Assembly (NCBI GenBank): GCA_903884455.1 | Contig: CAISEW010000005.1 | Coordinates: forward strand, 1-64,000 | Length of the DNA: 64,000 bases | Reading direction: 5' to 3' | Source: an uncultured Chloroflexota bacterium | Lineage (GTDB): Bacteria; Chloroflexota; Dehalococcoidia; GIF9; AB-539-J10 | Shown here: positions 45,131 to 53,163 of the stretch, one piece after another | Position numbering within the stretch: position 1 is the stretch's first letter | Layout: the number at the start of each line of letters is the position of its first letter | The notes under the pieces: model-generated | Seen by the model: the letters and a program-made list of their open reading frames with translations, nothing else | Database searches by the model: none | Told to the model about the DNA's origin: nothing | Translations under genes and position numbers: made by a program

Positions 45131-45260
45131 TCCGAGTCAAAAGTCATTGCTCCAAGATTTTGTCAACACGTGATTGCTGTGGGAAATATCGCCCTTCCCT
45201 GGAAATAGAAGCATTGAATAGAAAAGGACAAAACCCAGATTATACCTTATATACCTTTGT

Positions 45261-45308
45261 ATCGTAATGCGATGTATTATGAACATAAAGAAATTTTTTG
45301 TCAATACC
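45261..45308 (-). promoter_or_regulatory. Promoter/operator cassette, distal copy
   Basis: Minus strand: TTGACA (45304-45299), 17 bp, CATAAT (45281-45276), then ATCGCATTACGAT at the predicted start site. Start of transcription near 45269, about 280 nt from the U32 gene, and 178 bp upstream of the proximal copy. Confidence 0.7.
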
Positions 45309-45385
45309 CTCTTGATATTGGCATATGGTTAGATATCTCGCAAAACCATAGCAGCATTAGATTGTCATCTTGCAAAAGCGATTGA

Positions 45386-46141
45386 TTAAGGAAATGCTCC
45401 GCCATCTACAGTGATGACCTGTCCCGTGATATAACCAGCTCTATTACTGGCTAAAAAAGCTACCAATTCAGCCACATCTTCAGGTTGGCCAAAGCGTTGC
45501 AACGGAATCATCGCCAGTAGAGCCTCTTTTCTTTCCGAAGGCAGTTTATCTGTCATCCCGGTAATAATGAAACCTGGGGCCACGGCATTGACAGTTATAT
45601 TGCGGGAACCTACCTCTCGAGCTATGCTTTTGGTGAAAGCAATGATTCCCCCTTTGGAAGCAGCATAGTTGCTTTGTCCGGCATTCCCTACTCTCCCGAC
45701 TACTGAAGCTATGCTAATAATGCGTCCCCACTCCTGCCTCATCATAGACTTCAGGGCAAACTTGGTGCACAGGTAAGCTCCCCGTAAATTAGTGTTGATT
45801 ACATCGTCCCAGGCATCATCAGACATTCTTAACAAAAGGGTATCTCTATTTATTCCGGCATTGTTCACCAGAATATCAATCTTGCTCCATTTACCAATCA
45901 CCTGCTCGACCATGACTTTCACTGCTTCACTATTCCGAATATCCGCTTCAACCGGCATGGCTTCCCCACCTAGACGGATTATGCTCTCCACTAAATTATC
46001 AGCGTCAATCTTATTACTGGCTTCAATTGCCACATAATTAACTGCTACTTTGGAACCAAGGCTGGCAAGCTTCAAGGCGATGGCTTTACCTATGCCGCGA
46101 GAGGCACCAGTAACTAGAGCTACCTTCCCTTCCAATTCCAT
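45386..46141 (-). CDS. fabG: 3-oxoacyl-ACP reductase
   Basis: 251-aa short-chain dehydrogenase: cofactor motif TGASRGIG (12-19), NNAG near 95, catalytic Ser in IISIASVVGR, Y-x-x-x-K in NYAASKGGIIAFTK, C-terminal ITGQVITVDGG. FabG reduces 3-ketoacyl-ACP with NADPH. Last gene of the fatty-acid operon, 10 bp after fabF. Confidence 0.92.
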   Translation of the reverse strand: MELEGKVALVTGASRGIGKAIALKLASLGSKVAVNYVAIEASNKIDADNLVESIIRLGGEAMPVEADIRNSEAVKVMVEQVIGKWSKIDILVNNAGINRDTLLLRMSDDAWDDVINTNLRGAYLCTKFALKSMMRQEWGRIISIASVVGRVGNAGQSNYAASKGGIIAFTKSIAREVGSRNITVNAVAPGFIITGMTDKLPSERKEALLAMIPLQRFGQPEDVAELVAFLASNRAGYITGQVITVDGGAFP

Positions 46142-46150
46142 TACTGGCCT

Positions 46151-47440
46151 TCACCCATTGACGCGTTTAAGTACCAGGCAGCAATTTTCCCCACCTAAAC
46201 CAAAACTATTCTTCAGACATACATTCACTTGAGCCGGGCGAGCTACATTGGGGACATAATCCAGATCACAGTCCGGGTCAGGGGTCTCATAATTTATAGT
46301 TGGATGGATAATACCTTTGTTCATAACTAATATAGCGGCGACGGTTTCAATGGCGCCGGCAGCAGTAATGCTATGCCCAATCATGGACTTAGTAGAGCTT
46401 ATAGGGATTTTGTAAGCATGCTCTCCAAACATTATTTTAATAGCTTTGGTTTCACAGGCATCATTCAGTTTGGTGCTGGTGCCGTGAGCGTTGATATAAT
46501 CAACCTCCTCAATCTTCACCCTGGCATTTTGCAGGGCAGTACGCATGGCATAAGCTTCAGCCTCAGGGGCAGGAGCAGTTGCATCATGAGCATCAAAAGA
46601 CCAGCCGGCACCGGCAACTTCAGCCAGGATAGGTGCACCCCGCCTCTTGGCATGTTCATAGCTTTCCAAAACAACTAATCCGGCACCCTCAGCATAGACG
46701 AAACCATTGCGGTTGAGATCGAATGGGCGACAAGCCTTGGACGGGTCAGGTTCATGGGAAAGGGCTCCCAAAATATCTATCCCAGCCATGCCAACTGGCT
46801 CCAGGCTGGCGTCAGAACCCCCGGCTATCATCACATCAGCATACCCTAAGCGAATGAAATTGGTCGCTGTGCCTATGGCGTCAGCGCCACTGGCACAAAG
46901 ACTATTTACACTGCTGTTAGGGCCCCTGGCCCCCAACATCATCCCCACCTGCATGGATGCTGCACTGGCAGTTGACTTAGTGATGAAGAGAGGGTCGGCT
47001 CTTCTGGGACCCATTTTTTGGTATAGCTCCCATCCCCAAACAACATAGCCTTGCTCTGTCATAGTAGAAATGCTAACACCTACTCTATCAGAATTTTCCT
47101 GAGCCATATCCAGGCCGGCTAATTGTATTGCTTCTTTGGCAGCCGCAATGGCAAACTGAATGGTCCTTGAAGTTCGGTCAATTGCCTTCAAGTCCATATA
47201 CTTTGTGGCATCAAAGCCACGCACCTCAGCATCCACCTTCACTCGAAAGTTGCTGGCATCGAAGTGGGTAATAGGACCGATGGCTGACTTTCCTGCAACT
47301 AATCCCTCCCAAAACTCTTTTGCACTTAAGCCTAAGGGATTAATGGTACCTATACCGGTAACCACAACTCTCGGTATATTTATCGTGCCCTGGTAATTCA
47401 TCGAGTTCTTAGAAACTTTAGCTGTGTTCATTATTCTCAT
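46151..47440 (-). CDS. fabF: 3-oxoacyl-ACP synthase II (FabF/KAS II)
   Basis: 429 aa with the Cys-His-His triad: Cys in SVNSLCASGADAIGTATNFI, His in YINAHGTSTKLNDACE, His in STKSMIGHSITAAGAIE. It extends acyl-ACP by condensation with malonyl-ACP. The start overlaps the fabL-like stop (ATGA). No FabH or FabD is encoded in this window. Confidence 0.93.
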   Translation of the reverse strand: MRIMNTAKVSKNSMNYQGTINIPRVVVTGIGTINPLGLSAKEFWEGLVAGKSAIGPITHFDASNFRVKVDAEVRGFDATKYMDLKAIDRTSRTIQFAIAAAKEAIQLAGLDMAQENSDRVGVSISTMTEQGYVVWGWELYQKMGPRRADPLFITKSTASAASMQVGMMLGARGPNSSVNSLCASGADAIGTATNFIRLGYADVMIAGGSDASLEPVGMAGIDILGALSHEPDPSKACRPFDLNRNGFVYAEGAGLVVLESYEHAKRRGAPILAEVAGAGWSFDAHDATAPAPEAEAYAMRTALQNARVKIEEVDYINAHGTSTKLNDACETKAIKIMFGEHAYKIPISSTKSMIGHSITAAGAIETVAAILVMNKGIIHPTINYETPDPDCDLDYVPNVARPAQVNVCLKNSFGLGGENCCLVLKRVNG

Positions 47441-48204
47441 TTTCCTGCGAGGGCAAAGAGTCCTACAGAGGTGCCCCCATCAACAATAATAGTTTGTCCT
47501 CTTATCATAAAGGCCTCTTCACTGCACAAAAAAGCCACTACATTAGCGACATCTTCGGGAATCACCATTCTTCCCACTGGTGTTACGTAACGACTATCTT
47601 TTACCAGCCCCTCTTTGAAATAGAACTTCAAGGCCTCTGTCTCCACGGCAGAAGCAGCTACAGCATTAACGCAAATGTTTAGAGGTGCTAGCTCTATTGC
47701 CAGGTAACGGGTTAAAGCTTCCAGGGCAGCTTTGGAGACTCCCACGACAGTATAATTGGGCAAGACAAAGCGCGAACCCAGGCTAGAGATGCTAACTATC
47801 TTACCACCCCTGCCCTCCATTAGTTTAGCTGCTCTCTGGGCACAGAGCAAAAGGGCTCTGGCGTTGATGTCCATAGTCCATTCCCAGGCCTTAACATCTA
47901 TATCCGCTACAGGGCGACCTACACCTGAAGCAGCATTGCTAATCAATATATCCAGGTGGCCAAATTTATTGCCAATCATATCAAATATTTCATCTACCTT
48001 TGCCGGGTCTCCCACATTGGCTCGGATGACTTCAGCTTTCACTCCCAGAGCCTGGATATCCTTAGCTGTTTGTTCCGCGCTCTCGCGGTGGCGAAAAAAG
48101 TTGACAATAATATCGGCACCCTGAGAAGCAAGTTTTAAAGCAATCGCCCGACCAATGCCCCGTCCACTGCCTGTAACTAAAGCCAGCTTCCCTTCAAAGG
48201 ACAT
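47437..48204 (-). CDS. fabL: FabL-type enoyl-ACP reductase (SDR)
   Basis: 255 aa. GSGRGIGRAIA cofactor loop, ISNAASGVGRPVADIDVKAW and NINARALLLCAQRAAKLM, then ISSLGSRFVLPNYTVVGVSK AALEALTRYLAIEL. The Tyr and Lys are separated by six residues (Y-x6-K), the feature that separates FabL enoyl reductases from FabG (Y-x3-K). MIRGQTIIVDGG near the end also follows Bacillus FabL. It would complete the elongation cycle. The other candidate is a FabG paralogue, less likely. Confidence 0.8.
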   Translation of the reverse strand: MSFEGKLALVTGSGRGIGRAIALKLASQGADIIVNFFRHRESAEQTAKDIQALGVKAEVIRANVGDPAKVDEIFDMIGNKFGHLDILISNAASGVGRPVADIDVKAWEWTMDINARALLLCAQRAAKLMEGRGGKIVSISSLGSRFVLPNYTVVGVSKAALEALTRYLAIELAPLNICVNAVAASAVETEALKFYFKEGLVKDSRYVTPVGRMVIPEDVANVVAFLCSEEAFMIRGQTIIVDGGTSVGLFALAGK

Positions 48205-48206
48205 GA

Positions 48207-48452
48207 CTAAACCTTCTCCTTTTGCGCTACCCTATTCTCTACATAAGAGACAAAATCGCCGAAGTTCTGAAACTTCTGGGCTTCTTCGTCAGGGATTTCA
48301 ATCCCAAAGGTCTCTTCCACTGCCACCAATGCCTGCACTACATCCAGAGAATCCGCCTTAATCTCTTTAAATGTGCTTTGCCGGGTGATAATGCTCTTAT
48401 CAACACGGGTAATCCTGGCTATGATGTCTCTTATCTGTTCTTCAACAGTCAT
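48207..48452 (-). CDS. acpP: Acyl carrier protein
   Basis: 81 aa with EIKADSLDVVQALVAVEETF; Ser35 in DSLD receives the phosphopantetheine arm. Acidic, four-helix composition. It lies between plsX and the FabL-like gene. Confidence 0.96.
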   Translation of the reverse strand: MTVEEQIRDIIARITRVDKSIITRQSTFKEIKADSLDVVQALVAVEETFGIEIPDEEAQKFQNFGDFVSYVENRVAQKEKV

Positions 48453-49480
48453 AATTTACCTCCCTGGTTAAATTTTGCTAATTCTGATTTCATACTTTCT
48501 ACAACCCCGGCTTTTACCGCTTCCTTGGCGCTTTCTATAGCATTAGCTATTTGGGGAGCCCGGCTAGCCCCATGCGCTATCTTCACAACCCCATCAACGC
48601 CCCACAAAATACCACCACCCTGCTTCTCAGTTTCACTGGATATTTTGGTTGCCGGGAACAATCTCCTAAACAATAGTTTAGCTAAGGCACGTAGAGGTGG
48701 GTACTTTTTCAGCTTCCGCTCTGTCCAAACCTGGGCATACCCTCCAATGCTTTCATAGAACTTTAAAAGAACATTGCCCACAAAGCCGTCACAAACGATG
48801 ACATTAGCCTTGCCGTTTAAGATATCACTGCCTTCTATATTGCCGACAAAGTTCAACCCACTATTTTTGAGAAGTGCATAAGCTTCACGCACTGCGTCGT
48901 TCCCTTTACTCTCTTCACTTCCCGTGCTTAGCAAAGCTATCTTAGGGTCACTGATATTAAGGAATTTCTTAGCGTAGACCGAGCCAGCGATGGCAAAAGC
49001 TAGAAATTGATGCGGTTTGCAATCTACATTAGCTCCGAGGTCTACCATCACAGTATTCGGTGCAAAGCTACCCAGAGAGCCAACAAGTGCCGGACGATAC
49101 ACTCCATCCACCATGCCTATAAATTGAATGGCACTTATTGCCGCTGCTCCACTGGACCCGGCACTGAATAATGCATCTGCTTCGCCCGATTTTACCATCT
49201 TCGCCGCTACGGCAACAGAGCAATTAGGCTTGCGACGAATTACGTCAACCGGCGACTCAGTTTCCTTGATAAATTCGCTGGCTTCGACAACATGGATGGA
49301 TGAACCGTTGGTGAATTTGTACTTGGCTAATTCTTTTTCCAGAATTGTTGCAGGCCCCACCAGGAAGATTTCTACATCATCCTTCTGAGCTGCAAGCACT
49401 GCCCCCTTAATTATTTCCTCAGGAGCATAATCACCACCCATGGCATCCACAGCCACCCTTATTCTGCCATTTTGAACCAT
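48449..49480 (-). CDS. plsX: Phosphate acyltransferase PlsX
   Basis: About 343 aa from ATG 49480: RIRVAVDAMGGDYAPEEIIK at the start, SAGSSGAAAISAIQFIGMVD and GVDGVVKIAHGASRAPQIAN. It converts acyl-ACP to acyl-phosphate for phospholipid synthesis. A GTG at 49498 would overlap the upstream gene by 14 bp. Overlaps acpP start by 4 bp. Confidence 0.94.
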   Translation of the reverse strand: MVQNGRIRVAVDAMGGDYAPEEIIKGAVLAAQKDDVEIFLVGPATILEKELAKYKFTNGSSIHVVEASEFIKETESPVDVIRRKPNCSVAVAAKMVKSGEADALFSAGSSGAAAISAIQFIGMVDGVYRPALVGSLGSFAPNTVMVDLGANVDCKPHQFLAFAIAGSVYAKKFLNISDPKIALLSTGSEESKGNDAVREAYALLKNSGLNFVGNIEGSDILNGKANVIVCDGFVGNVLLKFYESIGGYAQVWTERKLKKYPPLRALAKLLFRRLFPATKISSETEKQGGGILWGVDGVVKIAHGASRAPQIANAIESAKEAVKAGVVESMKSELAKFNQGGKL

Positions 49481-49484
49481 ATTT

Positions 49485-49907
49485 TTATTTCTTATCACTC
49501 GAGACCTTGACTATTGCTTCCCCCACGACTATCATTTCACCCTTTTGATTACGGCACTCAAAATTGCAATTTGCGTATGATACATCATCCTTCCGCTCAA
49601 TGCAATCAACTTTACCGTTGATGGTCAGAGTGTCTCCGGGACGTGCCGGCTCCTTAAACTTTGCTCGCAGCTTACCCCCGGACAGCCAGCTTTGGCCAAA
49701 AGCTGAAGCCATCATCTCCGATACATAAGCTAAGCTAAGCATACCATGAGCAATAGTCCCACCCAGAGGAGTCTTAGCGGCAAAAGACTCGTCTACGTGG
49801 ATGGGATTAAAATCACCCGATGCCTCAGCATAAAGATTAATTTTCTCCTGGGTGATATGTTTTACCACAGGATTAAGAGCCTTCCCTTCTTGAATCTCCG
49901 TGAGCAT
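49485..49907 (-). CDS. MaoC-like hotdog (R)-3-hydroxyacyl dehydratase
   Basis: 140 aa. The motif YAEASGDFNPIHVDESFAAK followed by GGTIAHGMLSLAYVSEMMAS is the MaoC/hydratase-2 catalytic segment with Asp (GDFNPIH) and His (NPIHVD). It probably does the dehydration step in place of FabZ, as HadB does in mycobacteria, together with the previous hotdog protein. Confidence 0.85.
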   Translation of the reverse strand: MLTEIQEGKALNPVVKHITQEKINLYAEASGDFNPIHVDESFAAKTPLGGTIAHGMLSLAYVSEMMASAFGQSWLSGGKLRAKFKEPARPGDTLTINGKVDCIERKDDVSYANCNFECRNQKGEMIVVGEAIVKVSSDKK

Positions 49908-49914
49908 TTCTTTC

Positions 49915-50310
49915 TCAGGCGGGCAATGCTATAGTTGCCCTCCCTGATTGCACCTTTTCTTTGTCTTTGTCAAAAACCTCGATCTCCAGGATTAACATAC
50001 TCATTTTGCCCCGAGCTATCTTTTGTGCCACTCCTATATGACACTCTATAGTGGCACCAATGGGCACCAGTTTGAAAAACTCTAATTCCTGTGAAGCATG
50101 TATAGCGATAGTTCCAGGTGGCAAGGGAACAGACTTTGTCATAGCAGCTATGGCACAGGCCGTAATAGCCAAGGGGGGAACAAATCCAACACCTGCGCTA
50201 TCCACAGCTTTTAGATATTTGGAGACGAAGGAGGCACTCAGTTCATAGGCGGCGGGAGGGAATTTGTAACCGGGTGTTAGCCCTTCATAGGTTATGGTTT
50301 TGTCAGGCAT
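49915..50310 (-). CDS. HadA-like N-terminal MaoC/FAS1-type hotdog partner
   Basis: 131 aa; TITYEGLTPGYKFPPAAYEL, SAGVGFVPPLAITACAIAAM and IAIHASQELEFFKLVPIGAT are the hotdog strands that pair with the catalytic MaoC subunit in mycobacterial HadAB; the Asp-His pair itself is absent here. It is first in the operon, 7 bp before the catalytic partner gene, which supports a two-subunit dehydratase. Confidence 0.75.
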   Translation of the reverse strand: MPDKTITYEGLTPGYKFPPAAYELSASFVSKYLKAVDSAGVGFVPPLAITACAIAAMTKSVPLPPGTIAIHASQELEFFKLVPIGATIECHIGVAQKIARGKMSMLILEIEVFDKDKEKVQSGRATIALPA

Positions 50311-50325
50311 TTGAACAGTTCCAGA

Positions 50326-50344
50326 TACATCGGTATACTATGTA
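50326..50344. promoter_or_regulatory. Operator-like palindrome at the fab operon start site
   Basis: TACATCGGTATACTATGTA is an inverted repeat (TACAT and ATGTA, centre GTATAC) at the predicted start of transcription, 16 bp before the first gene. Its TACATCG half resembles TACATCGCATTACGATACA in the distal cassette at 45.26 kb (13 of 19 positions). Confidence 0.5.
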
Positions 50345-50350
50345 CCCTAC

Positions 50351-50378
50351 ATTATACACTGCCCCTGATTCTTGTCAA
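50351..50378 (-). promoter_or_regulatory. Promoter of the fatty-acid operon
   Basis: Minus strand TTGACA (50378-50373), 16 bp, TATAAT (50356-50351): perfect boxes. Leader of about 35 nt. Confidence 0.75.
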
Positions 50379-50418
50379 CATCTTGTACTCGTTCATATGA
50401 TTGGTGACACCTCTTTTT

Positions 50419-50478
50419 CGTCATTGCGAGGAGCGATGCCGAAGCTGCGAGCGAAGCGTGGCAGGACGAAGCAATCTC
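50419..50478. repeat. REP-like repeat (CGTCATTGCGAGGAGC family)
   Basis: CGTCATTGCGAGGAGCGATG, an inner GCGAGCGAAGCG, and GACGAAGCAATCTC make up the dispersed intergenic repeat type found in many bacterial genomes. It differs from the copies at 24.0 and 24.6 kb. Confidence 0.7.
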
Positions 50479-50638
50479 TAAGCGAGCCCAATTTATTGGG
50501 TGATTGCATTTGATGAATCAAGCTCAAAATCACCCTGTTCCACACAGGATACCCTGAACTCATAGGAGACATAAATAAAGAAACGACTATTGAGTAAAGT
50601 CTGTGGGCTGCATCAGATTCTCTGTGGTTATTACGAAG

Positions 50639-50710
50639 TGGGCTCGGCAGGATTCGAACCTGCGACCAACCGGTTATGAGCCGGCCGCTCTGCCCCTGAG
50701 CTACAAGCCC
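50639..50710 (-). tRNA. tRNA with CAU anticodon (Met, or Ile2)
   Basis: Acceptor GGGCTTG/CGAGCCC with a G-U, D-arm AGCTCAGGGGCAGAGC, anticodon arm GCCGG CTCATAA CCGGT, T-arm GCAGG TTCGAAT CCTGC; CCA is not encoded. Whether it is elongator Met or lysidine-modified Ile2 cannot be settled by eye. Confidence 0.9.
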
Positions 50711-50759
50711 ATGCTTTCGGCCATGAAAGGTTCCCTTTTTCATGGCAGCCAAATTTGTG

Positions 50760-50834
50760 TGGAGCGGGAGACGGGATTCGAACCCGCGACACCCTGCTTG
50801 GAGGGCAGGAACTCTACCACTGAGTTACTCCCGC
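50760..50834 (-). tRNA. tRNA-Gly (anticodon UCC)
   Basis: Acceptor GCGGGAG/CTCCCGC, anticodon arm CCTGC CCTCCAA GCAGG (TCC), T-arm GCGGG TTCGAAT CCCGT, encoded CCA. Confidence 0.94.
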
Positions 50835-50862
50835 TCAAAGCTAAGTGTTCACAACTCAGCTG

Positions 50863-51105
50863 TTAGAAAAGTTTATCACTTCCAGACCATCAGGGACAAG
50901 TCCAAAGACTACAGGTATAAAATGCAATCCTCATAGCTTCAGGAGAGGCTTTGCTGTCCACCAGGTAAAGTCGGGACTATCCAACAAGGTTATCCAGGCT
51001 CTAGGTGGTTGGGAAAGTCCTGATATGTTTAGCCACTATGCAGCAAGCCTAACCTTTGATGAGGCATTGAGGCTGTATAAGGCTGTGAACTCAAACGGTT
51101 GGTAG
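50863..51105 (+). pseudogene. Tyrosine recombinase (integrase) remnant, C-terminal end
   Basis: One frame reads FQTIRDKSK and, after a frameshift, the next reads GIKCNPHSFRRGFAVHQVKS then LGGWESPDMFSHYAASLTFD. PHSFRRGFA is box II with its H-x-x-R, GGW fills the second His/Trp position, and HYA holds the Tyr nucleophile. Everything before is missing. It touches tRNA-Gly within 30 bp, so an element probably integrated here and was largely lost. Confidence 0.7.
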
Positions 51106-51124
51106 ACTGTTCTAGGTAGTTTGA

Positions 51125-51298
51125 TTATTTATTGATTTCCCAGTATTTCGCCAGGATACCGCTCCCAACCCAGCAGGCTATCGCTATGATCAGGCCGACC
51201 CAGAAGCCATACGCGTGGGTAAACAATCCCACCAAAAACACTATCAACCCCACCAGACCAATAAGGCTGACATAAGCGATCTTTGCATTTTTAGACAT
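51125..51298 (-). CDS. 57-aa small membrane protein
   Basis: MSKNAKIAYVSLIGLVGLIV opens the first helix and AYGFWVGLIIAIACWVGSGI the second; the tail is LAKYWEINK. A strong AGGAGG lies 9 bp before the ATG, so translation is credible. Two helices with a short loop, no family recognised. It reads away from the integrase remnant's 3' end. Confidence 0.6.
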   Translation of the reverse strand: MSKNAKIAYVSLIGLVGLIVFLVGLFTHAYGFWVGLIIAIACWVGSGILAKYWEINK

Positions 51299-51670
51299 GT
51301 TACAACCTCCTTTTTCCCCTACAAATCATGCCTCGGGAACAACCACATTATAGTATTCAGGGAAAAACAACTCAATGCCTTTACAAGACAAGCCACAAAG
51401 TCATGAACCCAATGCCTGGGTAGCAGGCATTCAAAGCTAGATTGTTCACAAGGCAAGGGGGTGTCCCCCTAGGACACTGATGCTACCTGAGCCTAGCCAC
51501 GAAGATGTTGGCTCGTAGAAAACCCTCAGTTCTGGCTAAAACCCTAGAGCTACTGTAGAGGCTTAGAGGTAGGTAAACCTTAGTGCTCTTGTATAGGCTT
51601 CTAGCTTCAAGAAAACCACGCCACATCTGACTTATGCGTTGCCAAGATTAGCGTCTGCTCGATGTTCACA
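51299..51670. other. Gene-free stretch with short hairpin and degenerate repeats
   Basis: AATGCCTG GGTAG CAGGCATT at 51411-51431 could form an 8-bp hairpin without a T-run. At 51530-51620 two degenerate units around AGAGCTACTGTAGAGGCTTA and AGTGCTCTTGTATAGGCTTC repeat. Nothing else. Confidence 0.4.
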
Positions 51671-52414
51671 TCACTTTTCAGTCTTTTGTGTTTTTTTATG
51701 CTTCCTGGCCTTCCGTAATCCAAACACAAGGCCGAGGATGGTCGCAACACTAATGATTATTCCCAAGATGAGCCGCCAATCCTCTAGGAAACTCCTCCAA
51801 TTGAATGGTTTTTTCACCAATATTTGAATTTGTCGGGAATAAACAGCTCTAGAGACCAATTCTTCGTAGCCTTGCACTCGAACAGGGGTACTTAATTCAA
51901 CTCTCAATAATTGCTCACCAACTGTATTTGGAGTAATTATCCATACCCAGTCTGTTTTTGATGTAGGTGACACTTCTTTATACTGAATAGAGGTGCTACT
52001 TATCCCAAAATTAAGGGCATTCAATTCCGCATGCATCACAGAATAGAATTGAACATTATCTGATAGTACATAGTAAGTTCCTTCATTGGTAGATTCCCCA
52101 GTAACATTAGATTCAGATGTGACATTACTTGGCGGTATTAGGGTGAGTGATACCTCCTTTGAATCACCAATATTCATTCTTGGAGGATATCGAATTAGCA
52201 CCTCTCCAAAAATTGTTATACCAATATTCTTTTGTACTCCTTCCTCTACGATGTAAATAGTGTAACTGGCTGTCTCACTAATATGACCCCCACTAGCAAG
52301 GAAGGCACTGACATTTGGCACAACAACAGCTCCAATTATGGCCAATATTGCCACAACAACCAGCAATTCTATCAATGTCAAGCCACGATTGTATCTTAAA
52401 GCTATATTTTTCAT
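51671..52414 (-). CDS. Type IV pilin-like protein with additional C-terminal membrane anchor
   Basis: From the ATG at 52414 the product has a short basic leader ending in RG, then LTLIELLVVVAILAIIGAVV with the processing-site Gly and Glu5 of class III prepilins. A beta-rich outer region of about 170 residues follows, and the C-terminus (about 215-232) is a second hydrophobic segment, LILGIIISVATILGLVFGL, with a Lys-rich tail. Pilins and pseudopilins do not normally have this. After leader cleavage the protein could be fixed at both ends. No pilus assembly genes are nearby. A TTG at 52441 is an alternative start. Confidence 0.65.
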   Translation of the reverse strand: MKNIALRYNRGLTLIELLVVVAILAIIGAVVVPNVSAFLASGGHISETASYTIYIVEEGVQKNIGITIFGEVLIRYPPRMNIGDSKEVSLTLIPPSNVTSESNVTGESTNEGTYYVLSDNVQFYSVMHAELNALNFGISSTSIQYKEVSPTSKTDWVWIITPNTVGEQLLRVELSTPVRVQGYEELVSRAVYSRQIQILVKKPFNWRSFLEDWRLILGIIISVATILGLVFGLRKARKHKKTQKTEK

Positions 52415-52455
52415 GATTGATATCGGAAGTTCCTTAGGCAAGCCTTCACTATCTT

Positions 52456-52501
52456 GGTAACATTATTATATTCTGTCCTGTGCTCCCATAACCATTCGCT
52501 T
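52456..52501 (-). promoter_or_regulatory. Repeated promoter cassette, copy upstream of the pilin-like gene
   Basis: On the minus strand GGTTATGGGAGCACAGGACA GAATATAATAATGTTACC with TATAAT at 52470-52465. It matches the copy at 53504-53549 over about 45 bp, mostly with transitions. No -35 box is clear, so an activator or extended -10 may be needed. Confidence 0.6.
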
Positions 52502-52599
52502 ACTCATCAGCTACAGCATACATCGTAATCCTATTATACCACCTGCTAGCTCAATGAAGTTTGAGGATAGCTTACTGAGAAAATCCAGTCAGGCATAGA

Positions 52600-53163
52600 C
52601 TATTTACCACAACACCTCTTATACTTCTTACCGCTTCCACAAGGGCATGGTTCGTTCCTACCCACTCTCCTAAAAGACTTGGCACCCACTTGTACAGTCT
52701 CAGGCTGCTGCTTCCCAAAGTCTATGCACTCAACTGAGGGCATCCTAAAGGACATATATGTCTTACCTTGATGATTGGTGATTGCTAAGTCACCATGGGC
52801 AATAACATCCATACCGATTAGAACATCAGCATCAGCCAGCACTGCCTCTGTAACCCGAATCTGTGAAATACATACCATATTAGGTAGATATAGGCTTACA
52901 AAGTATGTATTTGTATCGGTCTCACCGCTGGCAGTCCTAAGCCTGCACATTCCAGTAGGTTTAAGTCCGCATTCTGTTGCAACCTTACTAGTAATTGAGG
53001 TTCCTGTAGCTCCTGTATCCCAGATAGCCTTGTATTCAGTAGTTGGGACAGTAGGTGGAGGCAGTTTGAGATCAAATGCTTGTTGGATTCTAACTTTTGA
53101 GGTTAATACACGAACAATGCCATTATATGCGGTTGTAAACCCATGTACTTGCTGGCGTTCCAT
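52600..53163 (-). CDS. Retropepsin-like aspartic protease with SEC-C tail
   Basis: 187 aa. Residues 46-57 read [12 protein letters not shown], the aspartic-protease active-site motif (Asp49), and [10 protein letters not shown] (111-120) is the second family motif; a single copy implies a homodimer. The last 20 residues, [20 protein letters not shown], are a SEC-C zinc motif as at the end of SecA. The pair DTG-type protease plus SEC-C is unusual. Start overlaps the stop of the DUF5678-like gene (TAATG), so they are translated together. Confidence 0.8.
   Translation of the reverse strand: MERQQVHGFTTAYNGIVRVLTSKVRIQQAFDLKLPPPTVPTTEYKAIWDTGATGTSITSKVATECGLKPTGMCRLRTASGETDTNTYFVSLYLPNMVCISQIRVTEAVLADADVLIGMDVIAHGDLAITNHQGKTYMSFRMPSVECIDFGKQQPETVQVGAKSFRRVGRNEPCPCGSGKKYKRCCGK

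Larger units (their letters stand above)
44990..45385. other. Gene-free stretch with two promoter/operator cassettes
   Basis: The stretch has no gene but contains two 48-bp near-identical copies at 45083-45130 and 45261-45308, both with promoters on the minus strand reading towards the U32 gene. It also serves as the downstream end of the fatty-acid operon. Confidence 0.7.
50311..50638. other. Promoter region of fatty-acid operon and REP-like repeat
   Basis: Apart from the promoter (50351-50378), the palindrome at 50326-50344 and the repeat at 50419-50478, no gene is visible. It separates the fab operon from tRNA-Met. Confidence 0.6.
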
